Assembly (NCBI GenBank): GCA_903910005.1
Contig: CAIVXW010000068.1
Location: forward strand, 1 to 6,738
Reading direction: 5' to 3'
Length of the DNA: 6,738 nucleotides
Origin: an uncultured Methylococcaceae bacterium
GTDB lineage: Bacteria > Pseudomonadota > Gammaproteobacteria > Methylococcales > Methylococcaceae
The notes below the pieces were generated by a model. It saw only the letters and a list, made by a program, of their open reading frames with translations, ran no database searches and was not told the origin of the DNA. Position numbers and translations under genes: made by a program. Positions 1 through 6,467 of the stretch are shown here, one piece after another (positions within the stretch are counted from its first letter, which is position 1; each line of letters begins with the position of its first letter).

Positions 1-2134
1 CGCGCCCGGGGTGCAACTGCATGCCCCGGTTGACGCTGGCCACAAAGCCCTGATTGAGTGGATTTTCCAGCAGGGTCAGCCGGTTCTCCCGAGCCAGCGT
101 GCGGAGTGCCGTATGCAGGTCAGCTTCCGGGCTGGCATCGTCAATAACGACCAGTTCAAAGGCCGTATCGGTACGGGCCGCCAGCACGCTGTCGAGGCAA
201 CGCAGGGTTTGCTCCGGGCTTGAATACACCGGCACGATCACATCGACTACCGCATCCGGGCTTGAATACACCGGCATCCGCAGCAGCGAACCCAGTGTCA
301 GGTCAATCCGGGCCGGAAAATTTCGGGCCCGGCGCAATTCGGTCTGGAGCTTGCCCAGAATCTGGGTACGTACCCAGAGGGTCAGTTCCGGCTCGGGTTC
401 AGGACTCTCATCGGCCTGGCGATTGAGAACCGCCGCCGCCTGGGCCAGAGCCTGAATGGCCACTTCGTATGGGGTTACCAGAACCGGCGGACCCAGTACC
501 TCCACCCCGCTGCCAGTCAGGTGCAGGCTGATGCGGGCGGTAATCCCGGAGCGATCCTGTGTCGGCAGCACGAACTCAAACCCGTGCCGGCCCGGTTTGT
601 CCGCCACATCCGTTCGGAGACCCTCGGCCCGCTGCCAGGCCAGGGTGCGATCATTGAGGCGTAAATCCAGCGACACCGGCCGTTCCGGTGCGGTGCGATT
701 GATGATCCAGCCGCTGACCCGGCTGAGGCCGACCGCTTCGATATGGCCTTGATAGGTGGTTTTGACTCCCACGCCCTGCGGCAGGCCAAACCATTCGTCG
801 GCACCGGCGCGTTTTACCTCCAGCGTGATGCGGTGTTCACGGGTGTCGAACACGGCATCCGGCAACGGTACGGAGAAACGGCTGCGTTTGCCCGGGTAGT
901 CCGGTCGGGTCAGTGTCTCGGCCTGGGCTACCCCGTCAATCTGCGGGCGCACCCGCAGCGGATGAACGCCATGACAGCGTTCTGCCACCCAGCCCTCCAG
1001 GGTTCCCCGTGGCCCGATGGAGCATTCGCCGTCGAACTGGCCCGGACCCCAGAACAGGGGACTGCCGGGCACCTTCGCACCGCTGAACCGTTCGTGGATG
1101 TCGAGGCGGTGGGGCGTATCACCCAACAGGGCTGAATCCAGCCGGTACAGAAAACCGCAATTGACCGGTGCCTCGGCGGTTCGGGCCGGATGGGGCAAAT
1201 TGGCTTCGACCTCGGCCAAAGGCTGCCCGTCCAGCCGGATTTCCAGTGTCAGAACCTGATCGGGCTGCCCCGGATTCCAGGCCAGACCCTGCAGGGTGTC
1301 AGAACGGATGGCGTTGATCTGACCCATAAGCCGTGGTTTCAATGGGGTACCGATGCCTGGCTGCACCAACAAAAAGGCTTTCAGAGCCCTACGATCACCG
1401 GTGTGCGCCGCCAGTAATGTCTCATGCAACCACGGGTTCCATGAAACATCGCGTGGAATCTCCGGTAAATCCGGAAGCCGGATCGCGGTTCGGCGCACCC
1501 CCTGCACCTCAAGCAGCCAGCAGTGAGCCGGATAATCAAGGATTTCAGACTGCCGGATCAGGGTGTGCAGGTAACCGCCCTCGGCCAGTGCCGGGCAGAT
1601 CACCGTCCTGTCAGCCGCTGTGTCGGCATCGGTTGTAGTGACGGTCAGGCTGAGGAGGGCAGGTTCAGTTCCCGTCATCCAGGGCAGACGAATGTAGAGC
1701 GAACCATCGGGGCAACGGCGGCTGAATACTGAAGATTCCACCAGGCAGGTGGCCAGTTGCTCAAAGGTGGCTGGCTGGAGTTGCGGAAAACTGCGGGGCA
1801 CCTGCAACAGCAGGATTTTTTCGATACGTATCCGGGTGGCCAGCGGACAATCGGACAGGTAGTCGGCTGGCAATTGCGGCAGGCAACGGGCGGTGTATTC
1901 GGCCACTGTCTGACCGGATGCCATCACAATCCGGATAACCGGATTGCTACGCTGGCCAATGCCGGGATGGCGACCGACCAGAAGGTAACGGGGCACGCCA
2001 ACCCACTCTGCACCCAATACGGGCTTGGAGACCGTTTCATCATCAACTTGAACACTGATCCCGGGTTGGATCCCGTCAGGATGTGACCAGTCCAGAATCA
2101 GGAGATCATCACAGGCGTAGGCTTGCAGGGACAT
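1..2134 (-). CDS. Large multidomain glycosyltransferase, GT2 family domain at C-terminal side (partial, 3' end outside window)
   Basis: Read from ATG at 2134-2132, the minus strand stays open for 711 codons to the left edge with no stop, so the protein is incomplete. Residues 1 to about 265 are unrecognised. Residues about 269-347, 367-441 and 460-540 are three related beta-rich modules sharing a G-x-I/L-x-G-hydrophobic opening, an L-x-x-x-x-D-G/D strand and an R-x-D or GF/RF region (for example VSGWIINR at 473-480). A helical linker follows. From about residue 629 a GT-A fold of the family 2 type begins: VDVIVPVY at 630-637, the Asp-Asp nucleotide-sugar/metal site in VVIDDAS at 662-668, and NQG at 694-696. 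The family transfers sugars from activated donors to growing glycans or other acceptors; donor and acceptor cannot be told here. No clear Shine-Dalgarno precedes the ATG. A terminator lies just upstream, so expression may depend on readthrough. Product class is firm; the exact role is unknown. Confidence 0.88.
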   Translation of the reverse strand, partial: MSLQAYACDDLLILDWSHPDGIQPGISVQVDDETVSKPVLGAEWVGVPRYLLVGRHPGIGQRSNPVIRIVMASGQTVAEYTARCLPQLPADYLSDCPLATRIRIEKILLLQVPRSFPQLQPATFEQLATCLVESSVFSRRCPDGSLYIRLPWMTGTEPALLSLTVTTTDADTAADRTVICPALAEGGYLHTLIRQSEILDYPAHCWLLEVQGVRRTAIRLPDLPEIPRDVSWNPWLHETLLAAHTGDRRALKAFLLVQPGIGTPLKPRLMGQINAIRSDTLQGLAWNPGQPDQVLTLEIRLDGQPLAEVEANLPHPARTAEAPVNCGFLYRLDSALLGDTPHRLDIHERFSGAKVPGSPLFWGPGQFDGECSIGPRGTLEGWVAERCHGVHPLRVRPQIDGVAQAETLTRPDYPGKRSRFSVPLPDAVFDTREHRITLEVKRAGADEWFGLPQGVGVKTTYQGHIEAVGLSRVSGWIINRTAPERPVSLDLRLNDRTLAWQRAEGLRTDVADKPGRHGFEFVLPTQDRSGITARISLHLTGSGVEVLGPPVLVTPYEVAIQALAQAAAVLNRQADESPEPEPELTLWVRTQILGKLQTELRRARNFPARIDLTLGSLLRMPVYSSPDAVVDVIVPVYSSPEQTLRCLDSVLAARTDTAFELVVIDDASPEADLHTALRTLARENRLTLLENPLNQGFVASVNRGMQLHPGR
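213..276. repeat. Perfect 22-bp direct repeat (213-234 and 255-276), 42-bp period
   Basis: The same 22 bases, beginning TCCGGGCTTGAA on the plus strand, occur at 213-234 and 255-276. The 42-bp spacing is 14 codons, so both copies are read in the same frame of the large glycosyltransferase and encode PVYSSPD (621-627) and PVYSSPE (635-641). The second copy is the canonical first strand of the GT-A domain; the first copy sits just before it. The 20 bases between the copies are not duplicated upstream. Confidence 0.9.
515..1330 (-). repeat. Three diverged tandem modules within the large glycosyltransferase
   Basis: By eye, residues 269-347 (1330-1094), 367-441 (1036-812) and 460-540 (757-515) line up. 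Each starts with a hydrophobic-G-x-I/C motif, then a 'T/V-L/S-x-G-L/W' turn (TLQGLAW, TLEGWVA, RVSGWII), then a strand ending in DG or ND, then an aromatic 'GF/RF' strand (CGFLYRL, SRFSVPL, HGFEFVL). The match is at protein level only; no DNA repeat is visible. Such modules occur beside GT domains in other bacterial glycosyltransferases and may bind carbohydrate or mediate protein contacts. That role is inference. Confidence 0.6.
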
Positions 2135-2156
2135 GATTGGGTGGATTCAAACAAAG

Positions 2157-2184
2157 AAAAAAGGCCCGCCGATGGCGGGCCTTT
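2157..2184 (-). terminator. Strong intrinsic terminator of the RTX gene
   Basis: GGCCCGCC (2163-2170), loop GAT and GGCGGGCC (2174-2181) form a perfect 8-bp GC stem. Flanking A/T pairs extend it to about 11 bp. Read on the minus strand, the stem is followed by TTTTTTCTTTGTTTG, a typical U tract. It lies about 40 nt after the RTX stop codon. The plus-strand side (TTTGTTT) is weaker, so some bidirectional activity is possible, but no plus-strand gene uses it. Confidence 0.9.
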
Positions 2185-2201
2185 GTTTCGCAGGAGGGGA
2201 T

Positions 2202-2223
2202 GGCTCCCCCGCCAGACGGAGCC
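2202..2223 (-). other. Second hairpin just after the RTX stop codon
   Basis: GGCTCC (2202-2207) and GGAGCC (2218-2223) form a 6-bp stem with a 10-nt loop, starting two bases after the RTX stop codon at 2228-2226. It has no U tract. Together with the terminator further downstream it makes a tandem hairpin 3' end, which could protect the RTX transcript from 3' exonucleases. That role is inferred. Confidence 0.5.
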
Positions 2224-2225
2224 GA

Positions 2226-3092
2226 TTAGATGGTGAAGGTACCATCGTCGGTGTCGCTCTCCTTCAGGGTGTTGGTCTGGTTCTGCAGTATCACACGCGA
2301 ATTTTCCGAGCCACTGTCGTCGAGCAGGTGAATGACCAGGTTGCCGTCCTTGACTTCCTGGGTAAAGTCGCCGTCATCACCTTCAGTAACCGCGCCGTCA
2401 CCGTTACGGTCGGCGATTTTCAGGATGTCATCCGCCGTAAAGTCGGTTACGGTATTCAGGCCGTTCGCGTCAGTATCGAATACGAAGGTATCAGATCCGT
2501 CACCGCCGGTGAGCTGGTTGCTACCCGCACCGCCGCTGACTTCGTCATCACCGGCACCACCCGAAACCGTGTCACTGCCTTCAGAGCCGTACAGGGTATC
2601 GTTGCCTACGTTACCCTTGAGCAGTTCGTCACCCGAACCACCGATAACCTTGTCGTTGCCATCGCCGGTCTTGTAGGTGCTTGAGCCGAAACCGGTCGAC
2701 ACAACGCTGTCATCGCCACCTGCCGTCTTGAACTTGGTATCGTCGTTGGACTGGTTGATGACCTTGTCACCCGCATCACCCCCCTTGACCTTGTCGACGC
2801 CAACGCCCTGGATGATCACAGGCGCCCCGACTGGCAGGTCGGCCAGATTGAATACATTGACGCCGTTGTCGTTGGGAGTGGCAGCCTGCTGCGCGTCTGC
2901 GATAGCGAACGAATTACCTTCAGCATCCTTGAAAACGGTGACCCCCGGGGCAGGCGGAGCCGTCGTGGTGTCCGCCACGGCAGTGGCAACATCAACACTC
3001 TCCAGTATGGTGTTGACTGCCTCAGCGGCCTGCTGGTTGGTTGGTTTAATGGACTGGTCGCCCGGTATTTGGATTGGTGGTGGTGTTGCCAT
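2226..3092 (-). CDS. Small RTX (hemolysin-type calcium-binding) protein, probable type I secretion cargo
   Basis: A 288-residue protein with no N-terminal signal peptide, no cysteine, only two arginines, and about 49 acidic against 15 basic residues. Residues 1-103 are an unrecognised domain with a Thr/Ala/Pro-rich linker near 37-50. Residues about 104-206 carry glycine/aspartate nonapeptides of the RTX type (GNVGNDTLY, GSEGSDTVS, GGAGDDEVS, GGDGSDTFVF), which form a calcium-bound beta-roll. Residues 228-239 (DRNGDGAVTEGD) fit an EF-hand-like loop. The last ~80 residues, ending DDGTFTI, probably hold the uncleaved C-terminal secretion signal. RTX proteins stay unfolded in the cytoplasm and fold on calcium outside the cell. 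The start is well supported: AAGGGG lies 5 nt before the ATG. The gene follows an ABC exporter and a HlyD adaptor and ends at a strong terminator. No enzymatic domain is visible; a structural or adhesive surface role is likely but unproven. Confidence 0.9.
   Translation of the reverse strand: MATPPPIQIPGDQSIKPTNQQAAEAVNTILESVDVATAVADTTTAPPAPGVTVFKDAEGNSFAIADAQQAATPNDNGVNVFNLADLPVGAPVIIQGVGVDKVKGGDAGDKVINQSNDDTKFKTAGGDDSVVSTGFGSSTYKTGDGNDKVIGGSGDELLKGNVGNDTLYGSEGSDTVSGGAGDDEVSGGAGSNQLTGGDGSDTFVFDTDANGLNTVTDFTADDILKIADRNGDGAVTEGDDGDFTQEVKDGNLVIHLLDDSGSENSRVILQNQTNTLKESDTDDGTFTI
2475..2783 (-). repeat. RTX nonapeptide repeat block
   Basis: This stretch encodes residues about 104-206 of the RTX protein. 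Roughly eight or nine units of the form GGxGxDxUx are seen. The first are degenerate and widely spaced (GGDAGDKVI, AGGDDSVV, TGDGNDKVI). From residue 151 they run in tandem to the capping GGDGSDTFVFD. Such a block binds several calcium ions as a beta-roll. Confidence 0.85.
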
Positions 3093-3097
3093 AATGA

Positions 3098-3103
3098 CCC
3101 CTT
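3098..3103 (-). promoter_or_regulatory. Shine-Dalgarno site of the RTX gene
   Basis: The minus strand reads AAGGGG, 5 nt upstream of the ATG at 3092. It is the clearest ribosome-binding site in the window; the other gene starts have weak or no such motif. This fits high translation of a secreted cargo protein and fixes the start. Confidence 0.8.
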
Positions 3104-3154
3104 GAAAAAATTGAAAATTAAAAATGTGGAAAAATGCTACCCGATGAGGTGTGT

Positions 3155-3181
3155 TTTTTCTGTGATTTATTTACAGAAAAA
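3155..3181. promoter_or_regulatory. Perfect 9-bp inverted repeat, possible operator
   Basis: TTTTTCTGT (3155-3163) and ACAGAAAAA (3173-3181) are perfect inverted repeats around a 9-nt AT-rich centre. The site lies about 63-89 bp upstream of the RTX start. That position and symmetry would suit a dimeric regulator or a cruciform in the promoter. It does not match a known operator that I recognise. Some of the symmetry comes from the A and T tracts. Confidence 0.4.
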
Positions 3182-3199
3182 TTTTTTCGGGATGCGCCA

Positions 3200-3226
3200 A
3201 CACGAGGTGTCCCCCCAAATGGACAC
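3200..3226 (-). other. Competing small hairpins in the RTX upstream region
   Basis: GTGTCC (3207-3212) can pair with GGACAC (3221-3226), a 6-bp stem with an 8-nt loop. Its GTGT part can instead pair with ACAC (3200-3203) around a 3-nt loop. The two structures are mutually exclusive in an RNA read from either strand. Whether this lies in a transcript leader depends on an unmapped start site. Confidence 0.3.
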
Positions 3227-3261
3227 GCCCGCAAGGGCCGCAGCCCGTATCTGTTGAACCA

Positions 3262-3277
3262 GGGCGATGGCTCGCCC
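3262..3277 (-). other. GC hairpin downstream of the HlyD gene
   Basis: GGGCGA (3262-3267) and TCGCCC (3272-3277) form a 6-bp stem with a TGGC loop. It can be extended by ACC/GGT if one A is bulged. It lies about 35 nt after the HlyD stop codon. The minus strand shows no U tract after it, so it is at most a weak terminator or a processing/stability element. Confidence 0.35.
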
Positions 3278-3310
3278 GGTCATAAGCTTATTCGTTGCTA
3301 AATTTAACAG

Positions 3311-4648
3311 CTAAGTATCGATTCGCAAACCCCTGGAGACGGAATCTTCAAAGGGTTTGAGCAATATCTCGAAAAAAGTCCGGGTTTTGGTCTGGATGAA
3401 CCCGGTCACCGGCATGCCGGGAGTGAGGGAAACCTCGGGATGTGAGGCCTGCAAAACAGCCAGCTCAGTCTCATCCACGCGAATATGCGTCAAATAGTAT
3501 TCAGTCAGTTGGGTGGCCGCCGGATGGGGATCCTGCAGGATGTCCCCCGAGATGTAGGACACCTGACCCTTGACATGCGGTACGTTGCGGGCATTGTAGG
3601 CGTTCAACTGTACATCTGCCACCTGGCCTGTGTGAATTTTGTCGATGTCGCTGGTTTTGACCCGGACTTCCAGAATCAAGGCTTTGTTGTCAGGAACCAG
3701 ATCCATCAGGGGAGCCCCTGCCTGTATCACGCCACCCAGAGTCGTCACCCTGAGATCAATCACCTGGCCTGCAACGGGAGCGGTGATCTGCGAACGCTTC
3801 AGGGTCAGCTCAACCGGACGAATTTTTTCCTCCAACTCAAAAATGGTGCGCCGGACATCCTTGAGTTCGTTGTCGGCATTTTTAATGTATTCGTTGTGCA
3901 GGGTAATGATGCGTAGCTCCAGCTCGGATTGTTGCTGCCGAAGCGATGACAGGGCTGCCTTGAGCTGGCCCAGTGTTTCCCGCTTGTCGGCCAGCCCCTC
4001 CTTCATCATCAGAAACTGCTCCTTCTGTATGTACTGCTTTTCGCTGAGCCGGGCACCGGCTGCAACCCGCTCTTCCTTGTAGCGAATGCTTTCCCGGGCG
4101 GCTTCCATCTGCGACAAAATGGCTGCTTCACCCGACCGGGCACTGGCCATTTCCTCTCGAATGACGGCGATCTCTTCTTCCATGCTTTTTTTCCGGGTCA
4201 GGAACAAGGCTCGTTCGTTTCGCAACAAGGCAGCCGTCTTTGCCTCGCCCGACGTGTTCAGTTCATCGGAAAATTTTACGTCTGAGGCCATTTTTTTTTC
4301 AGCCTGCAACCGTGCCTCGTGGGCCAGTTCGGCATTGCGTTGATCCCTCAATACATTCAGACTGGACAGAACCTGGGCATCTTCAAGTACCAGCAGGGGT
4401 TGTCCCTCTTCCACGCGATCGCCTTCGCGTACCAGTATGGCTCGCACCAGCCCGCCATCCAGATGCTGTATGGTTTTGCGCTGGGTGTCAACCTTTACGT
4501 GCCCCTCGGCAACCACAGCTCCGCTGATCGGTGCCATCGCACTCCAGAGCATGATACCACCGAAGAAAAACAATATGGTGAAAACGCCGGCCCGAACGAT
4601 GCGGGTTGTCTCACCGGTCGGATCGACAGGGATCGAAAGTATGGTCAT
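3311..4648 (-). CDS. Type I secretion periplasmic adaptor (membrane fusion protein), HlyD/PrtE family
   Basis: A 445-residue protein of normal family length. It would link the inner-membrane ABC exporter to a TolC-type outer-membrane channel. A short cytoplasmic N-terminus is followed by one membrane segment at about 19-40. The first half of the lipoyl/barrel-sandwich domain is at about 45-90 (IQHLDGGLVRAILVREGDRV, 60-79). A long charged coiled-coil hairpin spans about 95-285. The second lipoyl half is at about 286-319 (ITAPVAGQVIDLRV). A beta-barrel region follows, and the C-terminus has the HlyD-type motif PGMPVTGFIQTKTRTFFEIL (410-429). The ATG at 4648 is the only usable start: the reading frame upstream to the preceding gene has no start codon. 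It has little Shine-Dalgarno match. It lies 46 nt after the exporter gene, so the two are almost certainly co-transcribed. Nothing looks broken. Confidence 0.95.
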   Translation of the reverse strand: MTILSIPVDPTGETTRIVRAGVFTILFFFGGIMLWSAMAPISGAVVAEGHVKVDTQRKTIQHLDGGLVRAILVREGDRVEEGQPLLVLEDAQVLSSLNVLRDQRNAELAHEARLQAEKKMASDVKFSDELNTSGEAKTAALLRNERALFLTRKKSMEEEIAVIREEMASARSGEAAILSQMEAARESIRYKEERVAAGARLSEKQYIQKEQFLMMKEGLADKRETLGQLKAALSSLRQQQSELELRIITLHNEYIKNADNELKDVRRTIFELEEKIRPVELTLKRSQITAPVAGQVIDLRVTTLGGVIQAGAPLMDLVPDNKALILEVRVKTSDIDKIHTGQVADVQLNAYNARNVPHVKGQVSYISGDILQDPHPAATQLTEYYLTHIRVDETELAVLQASHPEVSLTPGMPVTGFIQTKTRTFFEILLKPFEDSVSRGLRIDT

Positions 4649-4694
4649 TGGTGCAGTGAGTAACGGGTGCCTAGTGTAGGAGTCCGGGGATGAA

Positions 4695-6467
4695 TCATGA
4701 CTGAACTGGCGATATCACTTTTTTGCGGGGGCGACCGGACGAAGACCGCGCATCTGTCTCGCTCACTTCTCCCAGTTGCCTGAGAACCTCCTCACGGGCT
4801 CCAAACAACAGCGGACGCCCCTGGTTCAGTACCAGCATCTTGTCGGCATCCTGCAGGATGCTGGGTTTATGGGCCACAATGACGATGGTTACGCCCTCGG
4901 TCTTCAGTTGTCGGAGTACTTCCAGCAGGACAGCCTCGGAGCGTCCATCCAGATTTGAATTGGGTTCGTCAAGTACCAGAAAGCGCGGCCTTCCGAACAG
5001 GGCGCGTGCCAACCCGATCATGCGTCGCTGTCCGCCCGACAATATCCGGCCGCCTTCGCCGATTTCAGTGTCATAGCCTCGCGGCAAACGGACGATCATG
5101 TCGTGTACCCTGGCCCGCCGGGCGGCATCCACCACCGCATCCACGGATTGATAGGCGTGGCCCATGCGGGCAATATTCTCGGCGACCGTACCCTTGAACA
5201 ACTGCAGATCCTGGGGCAAATACCCGATGTGTTCTCCCAACCCGTTTCTGGCCCATTGGGAAACGTCAATGCCATCCAGTCGTATCACGCCATCACTGGG
5301 TTGATGAATCCCGACCATGAGTTTGGCCAGACTGGTCTTGCCGGAGGCACTGGCACCCACCACGCCCAGCATTTCTCCGGCTGCCAGCCGGAAATTGACC
5401 CCGCGCAGAATGGTGCGATCCCTGTCCAGATAAAACAGGATGTTCTCGACGGATAATTCTCCGGTCGGAGGCGGGTTGCGAAATCCCTGTCCCGACCCCT
5501 GACCGGCCTGTAACAGGGTATCGAGCCGCTTCCAGGAAGCGCGAAAACTGACCAGCGAACGCCAGGAACTCAATACATGAATGATGGGAGCCAGGGTCTT
5601 GCCCATCACAATGGTGCTGGCCAGAATCACCCCTGACGACATCCCCTGTACAGTGATGCAGAGGTAGGCAGCCGTGGTCATGGCCAGCAGGCTCAGTGCT
5701 GTTCGCACAAAGCGGGAAAATGCCACGATGGTGCTGGCCCGACTCCTGGCCGTGAATGAATGATCCAGATACTCATCATTCAAAATTTCCCAGCGACTGC
5801 GGATGCTGCCCTGCATCGACAGGGCGGTTACAGCCTCGGCATTTTCACAGGCATAGTGGATGAAATCACGGGACTCCCGCAATTTGAGCCCGGCCCTGAC
5901 CTGGGCGTCGGCGGCAACGGCATCTTCAAGGAAGGTCAGACTGAACAGTATGATCGAACTGACAATCGCCAGCACGGCCAGTGAGGGATGAAACAGCCAC
6001 AGGATCCAGACAAATAGGGGAATCCAGGGAATTTCAAACAGGGCTTTGAGACCGGTTCCTCCCAGATAGGAGCGCATCGTATCAAGATCATCCAGGGCGT
6101 GATTGTCGTTAGCGGCAGCCTTGCGGTTATGCAGCAGGGCCGCAAGCACCGGGCCGCGCAATTCCAGATACACCGTGTCACCAAAACGGGCAAACAGGCG
6201 GGTGTTCAGGGTATCCAGTATGGCATCAATCAGGGTAGCAAACAGAAACACGCCAGCCAGCACGAACAGTGTCTCCACGCTGCGGCTCTCCAGTACCTGA
6301 TGAAATACCGCCATCATGAACAGCATGGGAGACAGCGACAGCAACTTGACAAAGAAACTGAATATACCGGCGTATATCAGGAAGGGTCTGAAGCGACTGA
6401 ATAGATCCTTGATCTGTATGGACATGAAGGGATTGAAGGGGTGAAGGGGGCGGGGATGCCGAATCAA
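4695..6467 (-). CDS. Type I secretion ABC transporter (permease-ATPase fusion), PrtD-like
   Basis: An inner-membrane exporter half-unit that dimerises and uses ATP to push an unfolded cargo out. Membrane segments lie in about 29-56, 65-85, 147-180 and 256-298, with family features such as VFHQVLESRSVETL (54-67) and FEIPWIP (144-150). The ATPase domain has Walker A GASASGKT (371-378), Q-loop Gln419, signature LSGGQ (476-480), Walker B FLVLDE (496-501), D-loop SNLD and switch His533. LDEPNSNLD is typical of the PrtD group. No N-terminal peptidase or C39-like domain is present, as expected for RTX/protease exporters. The start is uncertain: TTG at 6467 overlaps the upstream stop as TTGA and has AGG 5 nt before it, suggesting translational coupling. 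ATG at 6425 (residue 15, MSIQIKDLF) gives a more typical N-terminus but lies after a C-rich stretch without a ribosome site. The extra 14 residues are Pro/His-rich and look non-functional. Confidence 0.95.
   Translation of the reverse strand: MIRHPRPLHPFNPFMSIQIKDLFSRFRPFLIYAGIFSFFVKLLSLSPMLFMMAVFHQVLESRSVETLFVLAGVFLFATLIDAILDTLNTRLFARFGDTVYLELRGPVLAALLHNRKAAANDNHALDDLDTMRSYLGGTGLKALFEIPWIPLFVWILWLFHPSLAVLAIVSSIILFSLTFLEDAVAADAQVRAGLKLRESRDFIHYACENAEAVTALSMQGSIRSRWEILNDEYLDHSFTARSRASTIVAFSRFVRTALSLLAMTTAAYLCITVQGMSSGVILASTIVMGKTLAPIIHVLSSWRSLVSFRASWKRLDTLLQAGQGSGQGFRNPPPTGELSVENILFYLDRDRTILRGVNFRLAAGEMLGVVGASASGKTSLAKLMVGIHQPSDGVIRLDGIDVSQWARNGLGEHIGYLPQDLQLFKGTVAENIARMGHAYQSVDAVVDAARRARVHDMIVRLPRGYDTEIGEGGRILSGGQRRMIGLARALFGRPRFLVLDEPNSNLDGRSEAVLLEVLRQLKTEGVTIVIVAHKPSILQDADKMLVLNQGRPLLFGAREEVLRQLGEVSETDARSSSGRPRKKVISPVQS
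6429..6455 (+). other. G-quadruplex-type motif at the exporter gene start
   Basis: The plus strand has four G runs: GGG (6429-6431), GGGG (6438-6441), GGGGG (6446-6450) and GGGG (6452-6455), with loops of 6, 4 and 1 nt. This fits the usual G3-N1-7 pattern. The plus strand is the template for the genes here; the mRNA carries the C-rich complement with repeated CCCUUC units. It lies between the two candidate starts of the ABC gene. It may be only a by-product of Pro/His-rich coding. Confidence 0.55.

Larger units (their letters stand above)
3093..3310 (-). promoter_or_regulatory. Intergenic region between the HlyD gene and the RTX gene, likely promoter/leader
   Basis: This 218-bp gap is the only sizeable non-coding stretch. 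The half nearest the RTX gene (about 3101-3190) is strikingly AT-rich, with A and T tracts, unlike the GC-rich genes around it. The other half (3195-3280) is GC-rich with several small dyads. No convincing -35/-10 pair could be picked by eye (TAGCAT near 3133-3138 and TTTAAT near 3117-3122 on the minus strand are weak candidates). No clear terminator with a U tract follows the HlyD gene. A separate RTX promoter is likely from base composition and gap size. Confidence 0.5.

Noticed and set aside
517..1122. Short minus-strand frames at 517-804 and 928-1122
   Set aside because: They lie in a different frame inside the large glycosyltransferase, are Arg/Ser/Pro-rich and show no motifs.
11..2086. 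Many plus-strand open frames across the left third
   Set aside because: They are overlapping, short and low in recognisable content. The minus strand is open for 711 codons here and contains a clear GT2 domain.
2133..2684. Open 183-codon plus-strand frame opposite the RTX gene
   Set aside because: It is antisense to the RTX repeats, whose Gly/Asp codon pattern keeps the opposite frames open. It has no family resemblance, and the minus-strand frame has RTX motifs and a good ribosome site.
3160..3176. LexA-like box CTGT...ACAG upstream of the RTX gene
   Set aside because: The spacing between half-sites is 9 nt, while the enterobacterial-type LexA box needs 8. The match is better described as part of a longer 9-bp dyad.
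3161..3176. CRP-like site (TGTGA half-site) in the same dyad
   Set aside because: The second half-site does not match TCACA at the required 6-nt spacing on either strand.
3262..3277. Intrinsic terminator after the HlyD gene
   Set aside because: A GC stem is present but no U tract follows it on the minus strand, so it was listed only as a hairpin.
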